The notes: generated by a model not told the origin, from the sequence alone. 10,690 nucleotides of DNA from an uncultured Prevotellaceae bacterium (GCA_937892085.1 CALAVD010000036.1:1-10690); one strand, 5' to 3'; shown: positions 1 to 8,567, counted from the first letter of the stretch. A program made the numbers and translations.

Positions 1-24
1 CTATATAATTATTAATTTTTTTCA

Positions 25-3000
25 ATGCTTATGAGTCTTAAAAAACTTTTATTGCTGACGGCTGCAATATTGGTATCTCTCACCTCGAGCGCACAGTTCA
101 AGGTGACAGGTGTCGTTATTTCGGCCGAGGACAATGAACCCGTTATTGGTGCTCATGTGAAGGAAAAAGCAAAACCTACCAATGGTACAAGTACCGACTT
201 CGACGGTAAGTTCACGCTCACCGTCTCTTCGGCCAAGAGCCACATCATCGTGAGCTCGGTAGGTCTTGCCGATGCCGACGTGCAAGTCACCTCGGGTGAG
301 ATGAAGATTGTCTTGACCACCGACGAGAAGACTACCCTTCAAGAGGTGGTTGTGACAGGTTATCAAAACGTTGACAAGCGCCTCTTTACCGGTGCTACCA
401 CAAGCATTAAGGCCGACAAGGCCAAGCTTGATGGTGTGGCCGATGTGTCGCGTGCCCTCGAGGGACGTGCCGCCGGTGTGAGTGTGCAGAACGTGTCGGG
501 TACCTTTGGTACCGCTCCTAAGATCCGCGTGCGCGGTGCTACTTCAATCTACGGTAGCAGCAAGCCTCTGTGGGTTGTTGACGGTGTGATTCTTGAGGAT
601 AACGTTGAGCTTGATGCCGACGCACTCTCGAGTGGTGACGCCACCACCCTTATCGCCAGCGCCATCGCCGGTATCAACGCCGACGATATCGAGAGCTTCC
701 AAATCCTTAAGGACGGTTCGGCAACATCAATCTATGGCGCTCGCGCCATGGCTGGTGTGATTGTCGTTACCACCAAGCAAGGTCACTCGGGTGCTGCAAG
801 CATCAACTACACCGGTGAGTTCACCTATCGCTTGAAGCCTATGTACCGTGAGTTCAACATCAGTAACTCTCAGGAGCAGATGGGTATCTACAAGGAACTT
901 GAGGCTAAAGGCTGGTTGAGCTTTGCTGGTCTTGCCAACTCGTCGAGCTCGGGTGTGTATGGTACCATGTATAAGCTCATGGACGAGTACAACCCCGCTA
1001 CTGGCTTTGGCTTGCCAAACACCCTCGCTGCCAAGAACGCATATCTGCGTGAGGCCGAGTTCCGTAACACCGACTGGTTTGACCTGTTGTTTAACAGCAA
1101 CGTGTCACAAAACCACGCCATCTCAATATCTGGCGGTACCGATCGCGCAAGGTTCTACACCTCGGCATCTATCATGTATGACCCAGGATGGACCAAGCAG
1201 AGTGAGGTGCAGCGTTACACCTTCAACGCTAACGCCAGCTATGACCTGTCGAAGACTTTGACCATCAAGTTGTTGACCAGCGATAGTTATCGCAAGCAGC
1301 GCGCTCCAGGTACACTGAGCCAGGACGTTGACGTGGTGAACGGTGTTTACAGCCGTAGCTTCGATATCAACCCATATAGCTACGCGTTGAACACCTCTCG
1401 CGTTGCCGACCCCAATGCCACTTACACTCGTAACTATGCAGCATTCAATATCTTCCACGAGCTTGACCAAAACTACATTGACCTCGGAGTTACCGACCTC
1501 AAGTTCCAGGGCGAGCTCACTTGGAAACCCATCAAGGGCCTTGAACTCAAGGGTCTGGCATCTTATCGCTACAATGCAAGTACAACCAACCACTATGTGA
1601 AGGACGACTCTAACCAGGCTAACGCCTATCGTGCCGGTATCGACCCCGAGAACGCCACGATTCGCGCTTCTAACACCTACCTTTACACCGACCCCGACAT
1701 TGAGAGTGCACTTCCTGTTACCGTGCTTCCTAAGGGTGGTATCCTGTTCCACGACGTGAACTCGATGTCGCAGTTAGACCTGCGTGCACAGGCACAGTAC
1801 AACAAGTCGTTCAACGACATTCACCTTATTAACCTGCTTGCCGGTTATGAGCTCAGCAAGATTGAGCGTCATGGCGAGAGCTTCGAGGGCTGGGGTATCG
1901 TTTATGAGAACGGTAACATCCCATTCATCGACAAGAACCTCTTCAAGCAGCAGGTTGAGGAGAACCACAACTACTACAGCGAGGCTTGGCGTTATGGCCG
2001 CAACATGGCCTACTATGCTATGGGTAGCTACTCCTACGCCGGCCGATACATCCTCACAGGCACCTTCCGCTATGAGGGCTCTAACAAGCTCGGTAAGGCC
2101 AAGAAGAGCCGCTGGCTTCCCACTTGGAACATTTCGGGAGCCTGGAACGCCAGCGAGGAGAACTTCTTCCGCAATGCCGCCTTCAACCAAAACGGCATCT
2201 GGACCTACGCTAAGCTGCGTCTGTCTTACTCTCTGACCGCCGATGCCGGCCCTTCGAGCGTCTCTAACGCACTCCCCATCTATTATCCCGACAAGCCCTG
2301 GCGCTTGGTTCCCGAGGATGCCGAGATGGACCTCTACATGTCCAACATCGCCAACGAGGAGCTCACCTACGAGAAGAAGCATGAGTTTGACGTGGGTGTT
2401 GACCTTGGTTTCTACAACAACCGCATCAACCTCGTCTTCGACTGGTACAAGCGTAACAACTTCGACCTCATTGGTCGCGTCTATACCGAGGGTGTCGGTG
2501 GTGTGACCAGCAAGATGGCCAACGTGGCTACCATGAAGTCGCATGGTGTTGAGTTCACCCTCTCTACTCGCAACATCGAGGCTGTTAAGCCCGGAGACTT
2601 CGAGTGGAGCACCGACTTCACATTCTCTTATGCTAAGAACAAGATTACCGACCTCGTGTCGCGTAGCCGAATCATCGACCTCGTGCCAGGTACCGGTTTC
2701 GCTCTCCAGGGCTATCCCGTGCGTGCCATCTTCTCTATCCCATTCGCCGGATTGAATGATGAGGGTCTGCCCACATTCTACGATGAGAATGGTGATGTTA
2801 CCGTCGATGGCATCTACTTCCAGCAGTTCGAGAACCTCGACTTCCTCAAGTATGAGGGCCCGGTAGATCCCATCTACACCGGTGGTTTTGGTAACAACTT
2901 CAGCTGGAAGGGCTTCCACCTTAATGTGTTCTTGACCTACTCGTTTGGCAACAAGCTGCGCTTGCCCGCCGACTTCTCTTATGCTTATGGTGACATGACC

Positions 3001-3390
3001 GCCAACAGCCGCGAGATGAAGAACCGCTGGGTAGTGCCAGGTGATGAGGCATATACCGACATCCCAACCATCGCTTCTACTCGCCAGTACCAGAACTGGG
3101 GCGGCAATGCGCTCAGCATTGCCTACAGCTCTTACAACTACAGTACCGTGCGCATCGCTAAGGGCGACTTCATTCGCCTGAAAGAGGTTTCTCTTAGCTA
3201 CGATCTTCCTGCCAAGGCTCTCAAGGCCCTGCGACTGAACACTGCTTCGGTTAAGTTGAGCACCACCAACCTGTGCTTGCTCTATGCCGACAAGAAACTC
3301 AACGGCCAGGATCCTGAGTTCTTCAACTCTGGTGGTGTGGCTGCTCCAACACCTAAGCAGTTTACGCTCACTTTGCGTTTAGGCCTCTAA
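25..3390 (+). CDS. SusC/RagA-family TonB-linked outer membrane transporter
   Basis: This is a TonB-dependent outer-membrane channel that, with the SusD-like lipoprotein encoded next, binds and imports a nutrient oligomer. In the 1121-residue product I see a signal peptide (about 1-23, ending SSAQ), a carboxypeptidase-regulatory-like domain (about 26-98, with NGTSTDFDGKFTL), the SusC hallmark LQEVVVTGYQ (105-114) that doubles as TonB box, a plug domain (about 115-255, with KIRVRGATSIYGSSKPLWVVDG and later FQILKDGSATSIYGARA), and a long beta-barrel ending KQFTLTLRLGL. Near the C-terminus, GDFIRLKEVSLSYDLP is typical of the family, and the length is normal for it. The start at 25 is followed by a second ATG at 31 that would serve equally well. 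Only 24 bp of upstream sequence is present and no promoter is visible in it. The substrate cannot be read from the sequence. Family assignment is very secure. Confidence 0.97.
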   Translation: MLMSLKKLLLLTAAILVSLTSSAQFKVTGVVISAEDNEPVIGAHVKEKAKPTNGTSTDFDGKFTLTVSSAKSHIIVSSVGLADADVQVTSGEMKIVLTTDEKTTLQEVVVTGYQNVDKRLFTGATTSIKADKAKLDGVADVSRALEGRAAGVSVQNVSGTFGTAPKIRVRGATSIYGSSKPLWVVDGVILEDNVELDADALSSGDATTLIASAIAGINADDIESFQILKDGSATSIYGARAMAGVIVVTTKQGHSGAASINYTGEFTYRLKPMYREFNISNSQEQMGIYKELEAKGWLSFAGLANSSSSGVYGTMYKLMDEYNPATGFGLPNTLAAKNAYLREAEFRNTDWFDLLFNSNVSQNHAISISGGTDRARFYTSASIMYDPGWTKQSEVQRYTFNANASYDLSKTLTIKLLTSDSYRKQRAPGTLSQDVDVVNGVYSRSFDINPYSYALNTSRVADPNATYTRNYAAFNIFHELDQNYIDLGVTDLKFQGELTWKPIKGLELKGLASYRYNASTTNHYVKDDSNQANAYRAGIDPENATIRASNTYLYTDPDIESALPVTVLPKGGILFHDVNSMSQLDLRAQAQYNKSFNDIHLINLLAGYELSKIERHGESFEGWGIVYENGNIPFIDKNLFKQQVEENHNYYSEAWRYGRNMAYYAMGSYSYAGRYILTGTFRYEGSNKLGKAKKSRWLPTWNISGAWNASEENFFRNAAFNQNGIWTYAKLRLSYSLTADAGPSSVSNALPIYYPDKPWRLVPEDAEMDLYMSNIANEELTYEKKHEFDVGVDLGFYNNRINLVFDWYKRNNFDLIGRVYTEGVGGVTSKMANVATMKSHGVEFTLSTRNIEAVKPGDFEWSTDFTFSYAKNKITDLVSRSRIIDLVPGTGFALQGYPVRAIFSIPFAGLNDEGLPTFYDENGDVTVDGIYFQQFENLDFLKYEGPVDPIYTGGFGNNFSWKGFHLNVFLTYSFGNKLRLPADFSYAYGDMTANSREMKNRWVVPGDEAYTDIPTIASTRQYQNWGGNALSIAYSSYNYSTVRIAKGDFIRLKEVSLSYDLPAKALKALRLNTASVKLSTTNLCLLYADKKLNGQDPEFFNSGGVAAPTPKQFTLTLRLGL

Positions 3391-3430
3391 TTCATTAGAT
3401 TAGTATTTAAAAACTATAATAATATAGATT

Positions 3431-5236
3431 ATGAAATTAAGATATTTTATAATGGCTGGTGTGGCACTCTTGGCTTTGTCGTCGTGCAGCGACTTCCTTG
3501 ACAAGCCCAGCGATACACGCGTTACACTCACCAACACTGAGCAGTTGCGCATGTTGATGACGAGCGCCTATCCTAACCAGAATTACGCTTTGGTTTGCGA
3601 GTTGTCGACCGACAACTTTATTGACAACAATTCCCCGAGTATCGAAGGTGTGCGTTACAACCTTAACGCCTACAACCGCAACGATGACGAGGCTTTTGCG
3701 TGGGAAGACATTCGCAGCGTTTCCGACAGTGACTCTCCCTCCGAGCTATGGGAATCTTACTACTATTCAATTGCTACTTGCAATGCTGTGCTTCAAAAGG
3801 TTGAAGAGTTTGAGGCCGACGGTGAGAACAGCGAGAAGCTGCAGGCCGTTAAGGGTGAGGCATTGATTACCCGAGCCTACTGCCACTTCATGCTCGCCAA
3901 CATCTTCTGCATGCCTTACCGTGGCGATGATTTGAGCCAGTATTATCCCGGCATTCCTTATGCTACCGAGCCCGAAACAACTGTGAAGCCTCACTATGAG
4001 CGTGGCACTCTAACCGAGACCTACGCCAACATACAGAAGGACATTGAGGCTGGCTTGCCATTGATTGACGATGGCATCTATGAGATTCCAAAGTATCACT
4101 TCAACAAGCAGGCTGCCTACACCTTCGCTTCGCGTTTCTATCTCTTTAAGCGCGACTATGAGAAGGTGCTGCAGTATGCCAACATGGCATTTGGCGGTCC
4201 TGAGGTTGACCCAATGCCCTACATGAGCGACATCTGGGCTCAGACCAACTTAAACTATGCCGACGAGTATGGTAAATACTATGCTAACTCTGTCCATCAG
4301 CGCAACTTCATGCTGTTGCCCACCTACTCGGTTTATATGCGCCACCTCGCTGGTGGTCGCCGCTATGGTATCAACCGTGAGGGTATGCGTGGCTCGGTGC
4401 GCGGGCCTGGCCCCACTTGGGAGCGTTGCCGCTACCAGAATACTCAGCTCGGATGGGTTTGGGCTATGCACCCTTGCATGATGGCCATGTGGGTGAACGG
4501 TAGCCAGGAGTATGGCGTTTGGTGGGCCGGTACTGCCGGTGAGCAGTTTGAGTACACCGACAAGATTGCAGGCATTGGCTACGCTCACCAGGTGATTGTT
4601 GAGTTCACTGGCGAGGAGGCTCTCCTCAACCGTGCCGAGGCTAAATTGTTCCTTGGCGACATCGACGGATGTCTCGCCGACCTTGGCGTGTGGGATGCTG
4701 CTCACCGCAACTCTCCAAACGTAGATTCCGACGGTCGCATGGATCCTTGGAGCAAAGAAATTGTGTGGAACTTCTACACCAAGTGTATGGACAAGTACAA
4801 CCGCAATATCGACCCATCTCGTCGTGAGATCCTTGGTACCAAGTACAACGATTCTATCTACTTTGGTATTGCAAAGCCTCTGCACATCGACGAGGTTTGT
4901 CCAAGCTCAAGGTATCATCTCACAGCCGACATCATGCCCTACATGCAGTGCATCCAGCACTTCCGCCGCTTTGAGTTCTTCCAGCGTGGTCTGCGTTGGT
5001 TCGACATCAAGCGTTTGGGCATTAGCTACAACCACGTGATTGGTAAGGATGCGCGCGTCGAGACCCTCAATCCCGATGTGGCCAACGGAGTCCTTGACCC
5101 ACGCTTGGCTCTGCAGATTCCTAACGAAATCATTGCAGCGGGTATAGATCCTACTGACCGTACCGATCCTCCCAAGATTCCAACAATGGCAGCTCCTAAG
5201 GTTGCTAAAGACTTGGCTGTTCCCTATAACGAATAA
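3431..5236 (+). CDS. SusD/RagB-family surface lipoprotein
   Basis: This is the substrate-capturing lid of the SusCD complex, a lipoprotein on the outer face of the outer membrane. The 601-residue product begins with a lipoprotein signal peptide with lipobox LSSC (Cys19), followed by SDFLDKPSD, a usual SusD start. Helical TPR-like segments are visible near 104-160 (LWESYYYSIATCNAVLQ and GEALITRAYCHFMLANIF), 195-252, and 393-420 (GEEALLNRAEAKLFLGD). The C-terminal signature FRRFEFFQRGLRWFDIKRLG lies at 511-530. It starts 40 bp after the SusC stop in an AT-rich gap without a visible promoter, so the two are almost certainly co-transcribed. It is somewhat longer than SusD itself. The region at about 307-380 is rich in Gly, Trp and Arg and probably forms surface loops at the ligand site. 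The ligand is unknown; the adjacent metallohydrolase hints at peptide-type substrates. Confidence 0.95.
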   Translation: MKLRYFIMAGVALLALSSCSDFLDKPSDTRVTLTNTEQLRMLMTSAYPNQNYALVCELSTDNFIDNNSPSIEGVRYNLNAYNRNDDEAFAWEDIRSVSDSDSPSELWESYYYSIATCNAVLQKVEEFEADGENSEKLQAVKGEALITRAYCHFMLANIFCMPYRGDDLSQYYPGIPYATEPETTVKPHYERGTLTETYANIQKDIEAGLPLIDDGIYEIPKYHFNKQAAYTFASRFYLFKRDYEKVLQYANMAFGGPEVDPMPYMSDIWAQTNLNYADEYGKYYANSVHQRNFMLLPTYSVYMRHLAGGRRYGINREGMRGSVRGPGPTWERCRYQNTQLGWVWAMHPCMMAMWVNGSQEYGVWWAGTAGEQFEYTDKIAGIGYAHQVIVEFTGEEALLNRAEAKLFLGDIDGCLADLGVWDAAHRNSPNVDSDGRMDPWSKEIVWNFYTKCMDKYNRNIDPSRREILGTKYNDSIYFGIAKPLHIDEVCPSSRYHLTADIMPYMQCIQHFRRFEFFQRGLRWFDIKRLGISYNHVIGKDARVETLNPDVANGVLDPRLALQIPNEIIAAGIDPTDRTDPPKIPTMAAPKVAKDLAVPYNE

Positions 5237-5250
5237 ACTACTTTACCGCT

Positions 5251-6498
5251 ATGAAGAAATATTTTAAATATATCAGTGCTCTTGCACTTGTAGCATTTGC
5301 GGCTATGTCACTCACGTCGTGCGGTGAGAAGGCACTTGAGGATACCATCTTCCCCGACATTACCGATGAACTCGACCCAAATAGCTACACCTATCAGTTT
5401 GACAAGTGGCTCAATGAGAACTACAGGGACGTCTATAACCTGGACTTCCAGTATAAGCTCAACGACAATGAGACCAACATGAACTATAACCTTGAGCCTG
5501 CAACTCTTTCTAACGCTATGGACCTGGCTGTGCTTGCTAAGTACATGTGGTTTGATGTCTACGAGGAAGTTACTGGTAGCAAGGAGTTCGTTAAGATGTA
5601 TGGTCCACGCATCCTCATGCTTGTGGGTTCACCAGCAATCAACCCCCAGACGGGTACCATAATCGTGGGTCTTGCCGAGGGTGGTATCAAGGTGACTCTG
5701 CTGCATGTCAACAGCATGAATCCTCTTGACATCTATGGTCTCAACAGCGACTATTTCCACACTATGCACCATGAGTTTACTCATATCTTGCACCAGACCA
5801 AGAGCATCCCTCGTGAGTTCCAGCTACTCTCGCTGGGTCGCTACGATGCTATCAACTGGCAGGACCGCAACTCTGGTGTGGTTCATTCTCTGGGCTTTGT
5901 CACTCCTTATGCTTCGAGTGAGATTCGTGAGGACTTTGCCGAGACTTGTGCTAACTATATCACGCTCACCGACTCTCAGTGGGAACGCCTTTGGATTGAG
6001 GCTGGGCGTGGCTATGCCACCGACGGCGATGAGGACAGTGAGGACATGAGTAACCTCAGTTACTACTGCTTCTACTACTTCGAGAACAACGACGCTACCA
6101 ACGACGAGAACAAGAAGTATGTAGTTGAGTATAACGTTATCGCCAACGATGATGGTACCTACATTTATCGCAACCAGTACCAGCGTGGCGTGGGCAGCGT
6201 TACCCTCAATCAAGAGGATGGCAAGTACTACGACACTAATGGCACCGAGTGCGATAGGCAAGGTTATGTTCTTGATAAGGACGGTAACCGTGTTCCCATC
6301 GCGGTTTATCCTGTTGAGGACAAGGATGGTGTTGACGGCGTAGCTATGCTCGAGACCAAGATCAACTTGTGCCGCAACTGGTTCCGTGAGCAATGGGGCG
6401 TCGAGCTCGATGCCGTGCGCAGTGCTGTGCAAAGCCGTCTGCAGTCGTTTGATGCTTCTACTCTGGAGTCTCTGCGTCAACAAATCTATGCACAATGA
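5251..6498 (+). CDS. SusCD-associated putative zinc metallohydrolase lipoprotein (Peptidase_Mx1-like)
   Basis: This is a putative surface zinc hydrolase, of a type commonly encoded beside SusC/SusD genes and annotated as a substrate import-associated zinc metallohydrolase. The 415-residue product has a signal peptide with lipobox LTSC (Cys24). The zinc motif HEFTH lies at 174-178 (His174, Glu175, His178), preceded by LNSDYFHTMH as in relatives. A likely third ligand lies in EDFAE (227-231). The family's C-terminal helix, with KINLCRNWFREQWGVELDAVR, sits at about 370-390. Between the catalytic core, which ends near 252, and that helix lies an acidic, Tyr- and Gly-rich stretch of about 110 residues. 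From memory, usual family members run almost directly from one to the other. The gene starts 14 bp after the SusD stop. The stop overlaps an upstream ATG of the next reading frame, but that ATG is not the likely start there. The substrate is unproven; peptide cleavage is inferred from the HExxH fold. Confidence 0.88.
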   Translation: MKKYFKYISALALVAFAAMSLTSCGEKALEDTIFPDITDELDPNSYTYQFDKWLNENYRDVYNLDFQYKLNDNETNMNYNLEPATLSNAMDLAVLAKYMWFDVYEEVTGSKEFVKMYGPRILMLVGSPAINPQTGTIIVGLAEGGIKVTLLHVNSMNPLDIYGLNSDYFHTMHHEFTHILHQTKSIPREFQLLSLGRYDAINWQDRNSGVVHSLGFVTPYASSEIREDFAETCANYITLTDSQWERLWIEAGRGYATDGDEDSEDMSNLSYYCFYYFENNDATNDENKKYVVEYNVIANDDGTYIYRNQYQRGVGSVTLNQEDGKYYDTNGTECDRQGYVLDKDGNRVPIAVYPVEDKDGVDGVAMLETKINLCRNWFREQWGVELDAVRSAVQSRLQSFDASTLESLRQQIYAQ

Positions 6499-6554
6499 TG
6501 CTCATTGATTATATAAAGTTTAATCACACAAGAATACATAGAAATATATATATT

Positions 6555-7871
6555 ATGAAGAAGTATTTATATCTTTCGGTATTGGTAATGGCGATTTCAA
6601 TGGCGTCGTGTGCTCCCAGCGAGGTAGAGGATATCTTTGATGAGAGTCCGGCAGTGCGTCTTGATAACGCAATCGAGTACTATACCGAGTATTTACAGCA
6701 GGACGGCGGACGTTGGCTCATGGAATACTTCGCCAGTGCCGATGAAGAAGGTTTCAATTTCATCATGACTTTCCATGATGATGGCTCAGTTAATATTTCA
6801 GGTCAAAACGAATATGTCAACGACGGAGCGTTCTCGAGCGATGTGTCGACCTGGGAGGTTGTTAGCAACTACGGTCCAGTTCTCTCGTTCAATACCTATA
6901 ATAAGGTGTTCCACACATTCTCAAGCCCACAAAGCGACGGCACCGGTCATGGTGGTGACTATGAGTTCATCATCCTCAAGGCCGAGGACAATAAGTTGTA
7001 TCTTCGTGGAAAGAAGTCGCGCGACAAGGGACAAGTTATCGACATGGTCATGACACGCTTGAGCACAAGCGACTATCCCACCGATGAGGACTATTTCAAT
7101 AGCCTTGCTGCTGTGCGCAAAGCTGCATTTAGCGATCGCATCAACAACTATGTGCTCACCACACCCAGTGGCAAGCGCTACATTTGCAACGATGTGACTA
7201 CCATGTTGTGGAGTTTCTATCCCGAGACCAGCTCACTGCTCGACGCAGGAGAGTACATGAATGCGATTATCACAACCACTGGTGTTCGTTTCATGGAACC
7301 TCTTGCCTTCCTCAATGAGTATGACGAGAACGACGTGGCAGCACAGAACTTTGAGTTCCAGCCCGACGGATCACTCCTGTGCACCGACGATGGTGCTACT
7401 ACTATCGAAGGTCCAGCTCTTGCCGACTTGTTTGAGCAGACACAGCTTGGCTGGATGTTCAGCACAAACAGCGGTGAGATGGGAGGTCGTTTCCTTGAGC
7501 TCTTCAACAACATTGTTAGCGAGGCCAAGACTACCTATAAGACCACATTCAACTGGCTTCAATTAGGCTATGAGCCTGCCAAGGCCAAGTATCGTCTTTA
7601 CTTCAGGAACGGTAGGTACTATGGTAGCATCTACGTTAGCCATGAGAAGCTTGACGACCACACAATCAAGTTCTCATTCAACCCCGAGAATCCAGATGCA
7701 TTTGACAACAATGGTAAGTCGCACTACAATAACCTTCCCAGCATGAAGGCTATGGTTGAGCTGCTTTGCTCTGACACTTACACACTCACTTCTAACAACG
7801 TGATGGTGTCAAATCCAATGACTATGACGAGCGCGAGCAACAGTGCCAACTTCGTTGTTCTTGGATTCTAA
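6555..7871 (+). CDS. DUF4302-family lipoprotein
   Basis: This is a lipoprotein of unknown function in the DUF4302 family, which is found repeatedly in SusCD/metallohydrolase loci of Bacteroidetes. I chose the ATG at 6555 because it begins a lipoprotein signal peptide (MKKYLYLSVLVMAISMASC, Cys19 acylated). The frame stays open to an earlier ATG at 6495 that overlaps the previous stop, but using it would add 20 polar residues ahead of the signal peptide. The 438-residue product shows the family opening EDIFDESPAVRLDNAI (26-40), then GGRWLMEYF (51-59) and a central block with LSFNTYNKVFHTFSSP, GGDYEFIILKAEDNKLYLRG and KKSRDKG. It is the last gene of the operon and is followed by a hairpin. It probably sits on the cell surface near the SusCD pair as an accessory binding protein, but no activity can be assigned from sequence. 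Confidence 0.9.
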   Translation: MKKYLYLSVLVMAISMASCAPSEVEDIFDESPAVRLDNAIEYYTEYLQQDGGRWLMEYFASADEEGFNFIMTFHDDGSVNISGQNEYVNDGAFSSDVSTWEVVSNYGPVLSFNTYNKVFHTFSSPQSDGTGHGGDYEFIILKAEDNKLYLRGKKSRDKGQVIDMVMTRLSTSDYPTDEDYFNSLAAVRKAAFSDRINNYVLTTPSGKRYICNDVTTMLWSFYPETSSLLDAGEYMNAIITTTGVRFMEPLAFLNEYDENDVAAQNFEFQPDGSLLCTDDGATTIEGPALADLFEQTQLGWMFSTNSGEMGGRFLELFNNIVSEAKTTYKTTFNWLQLGYEPAKAKYRLYFRNGRYYGSIYVSHEKLDDHTIKFSFNPENPDAFDNNGKSHYNNLPSMKAMVELLCSDTYTLTSNNVMVSNPMTMTSASNSANFVVLGF

Positions 7872-7894
7872 TCATGATAAGAGAAAAACTTTAT

Positions 7895-7928
7895 AAGGTG
7901 GCGACTCACGCAAGCGAGCCGCCACTTT
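7895..7928 (+). terminator. Hairpin after the uptake operon, probable terminator
   Basis: A 13-position stem pairs 7895-7907 with 7916-7928 around an 8-nt loop, with one A-C mismatch and one G-T wobble. It begins 24 bp after the DUF4302 stop. The downstream + strand (gcttgtat) has no real T-run. Read on the minus strand the stem is followed by a more T-rich stretch. It therefore may act mainly as a 3' stabilising structure or as a terminator for the convergent transposase transcript. It could also be an extra outer palindrome of the neighbouring element. Confidence 0.55.
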
Positions 7929-7937
7929 GCTTGTATA

Positions 7938-7952
7938 TCAGCCGGAGGCTGA
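7938..7952. repeat. Left outer hairpin (tcagcc/ggctga)
   Basis: A perfect 6-bp stem, 7938-7943 with 7947-7952, closes a 3-nt loop. The same arms recur in inverse orientation at 8654-8669, and the flanking gctgacc is also shared, so this is the outermost matching unit of the left array. Confidence 0.7.
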
Positions 7953-7962
7953 CCTATGTGTA

Positions 7963-8010
7963 ACCCCCAGTACCGATATCGTAACGAGTGTAGCAATCGG
8001 CACTGGGGGT
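7963..8010. repeat. Left long hairpin of the element
   Basis: Arms 7963-7977 and 7996-8010 pair at 14 of 15 positions, with a single A-C mismatch on this strand (7972 against 8001), around an 18-nt loop. The 5' arm carries C5 and the 3' arm G5. The matching right hairpin has these blocks exchanged. The mismatch would be a G-T wobble on the complementary strand. Confidence 0.75.
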
Positions 8011-8030
8011 ATTGATGCTCTCTCCATCTA

Positions 8031-8047
8031 GTCGCTGAAGGCGACCC
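8031..8047. repeat. Left 17-bp inner palindromic unit
   Basis: The unit gtcgctgaaggcgaccc contains a small hairpin (gtcgc/gcgac, 5-nt loop). Its exact reverse complement lies at 8551-8567. It ends one base short of the transposase stop codon, so it would form the first structure after the coding region in the transposase mRNA. Confidence 0.85.
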
Positions 8048-8048
8048 T

Positions 8049-8498
8049 TTAGTCCACAAGAAAGTATCTCTCGTCTATCGTTCCACCATTATCAATGATA
8101 AATTTCCTGTACTCCTCGGCAAAGGTCGTCACTTTGTGATGCTCTTTCTGATTCATGATATAGCGCTTCACTACAGGGATTTGGTCTTTGGAGTAGGTGA
8201 ACGCCGCATAGCCTTCGCCCCACCCCGAGAATAGAGGAAAGTCTGGGTTCTGCTTCAGCCATGTGTTGGTGGCAAACTTCAACCCTCTCATAAATTCCGA
8301 TACCGCAATATCGGGAGGTATAGACAATAGCATGTGTATGTGATCGGGCATACCGCCAATGCGGAATATTTTTCCTTTGTGATTGGTGACATACCCTAAT
8401 ATATAGGCATACAAGTCTCGCTCATGCTCCTCATTTATGGCTGGCAAACTGCGATAGGTACGCCAAACAATGTGATAGACGAAATGTGTGTAACTCAT
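8049..8498 (-). CDS. tnpA: IS200/IS605-type Y1 (HUH) transposase
   Basis: This is a single-strand DNA transposase that nicks and rejoins DNA ends through a tyrosine, recognising hairpins. The 149-residue product opens MSYTHFVYHIVWRTYRS, shows the HUH metal motif in GGMPDHIHMLL (His53, His55), and has the catalytic tyrosine in KRYIMNQKEHH (Tyr113) with Gln117 four residues later. In IS608 TnpA the same Tyr-to-Gln spacing supplies the nucleophile and a metal ligand. FPLFSGWGEGYAAFTYS (88-104) is typical of Bacteroidetes relatives, and the length is normal. I start at 8498. The frame continues open upstream to 8600, but that stretch would translate the inner repeat and an arm of the long hairpin and would lie ahead of the promoter. 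All key residues are present, so the protein should be active. No tnpB or RNA-guided partner accompanies it. It could be an IS200 or a RAYT-type single-copy transposase. Confidence 0.92.
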   Translation of the reverse strand: MSYTHFVYHIVWRTYRSLPAINEEHERDLYAYILGYVTNHKGKIFRIGGMPDHIHMLLSIPPDIAVSEFMRGLKFATNTWLKQNPDFPLFSGWGEGYAAFTYSKDQIPVVKRYIMNQKEHHKVTTFAEEYRKFIIDNGGTIDERYFLVD

Positions 8499-8502
8499 AG
8501 TG

Positions 8503-8533
8503 CAAAGGTAGATAAAATGTAGGTTATATGCAA
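8503..8533 (-). promoter_or_regulatory. Bacteroidetes-type promoter of the transposase gene
   Basis: On the minus strand, TTG (8533-8531) is followed by a 20-bp spacer and TACCTTTG (8510-8503), an exact match to the TTG-N19-21-TAnnTTTG consensus. Only four bases separate the -7 box from the ATG at 8498, which places the expected transcript start at or almost at the start codon and suggests leaderless translation. Confidence 0.75.
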
Positions 8534-8550
8534 GTATACATCGTTTTTTG

Positions 8551-8567
8551 GGGTCGCCTTCAGCGAC
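8551..8567. repeat. Right 17-bp inner palindromic unit
   Basis: Exact reverse complement of 8031-8047. The small hairpin occupies 8553-8567. It lies upstream of the transposase promoter, so it is outside the expected transcript. Confidence 0.85.

Noticed and set aside
1774..2919. Long 381-codon open frame antisense to the SusC gene
   Set aside because: It lies wholly within a textbook SusC barrel-coding region, has a low-complexity Val/Leu/Glu-rich composition and no recognisable domain. It is a shadow of the codon bias on the other strand.
6495..6554. Earlier in-frame ATG of the DUF4302 gene overlapping the previous stop (ATGA)
   Set aside because: The overlap looks like translational coupling, but the added 20 residues would bury the lipoprotein signal peptide that clearly starts at 6555.
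7868..8059. 63-codon minus-strand frame downstream of the transposase
   Set aside because: It consists of translated hairpins and shows no family resemblance.
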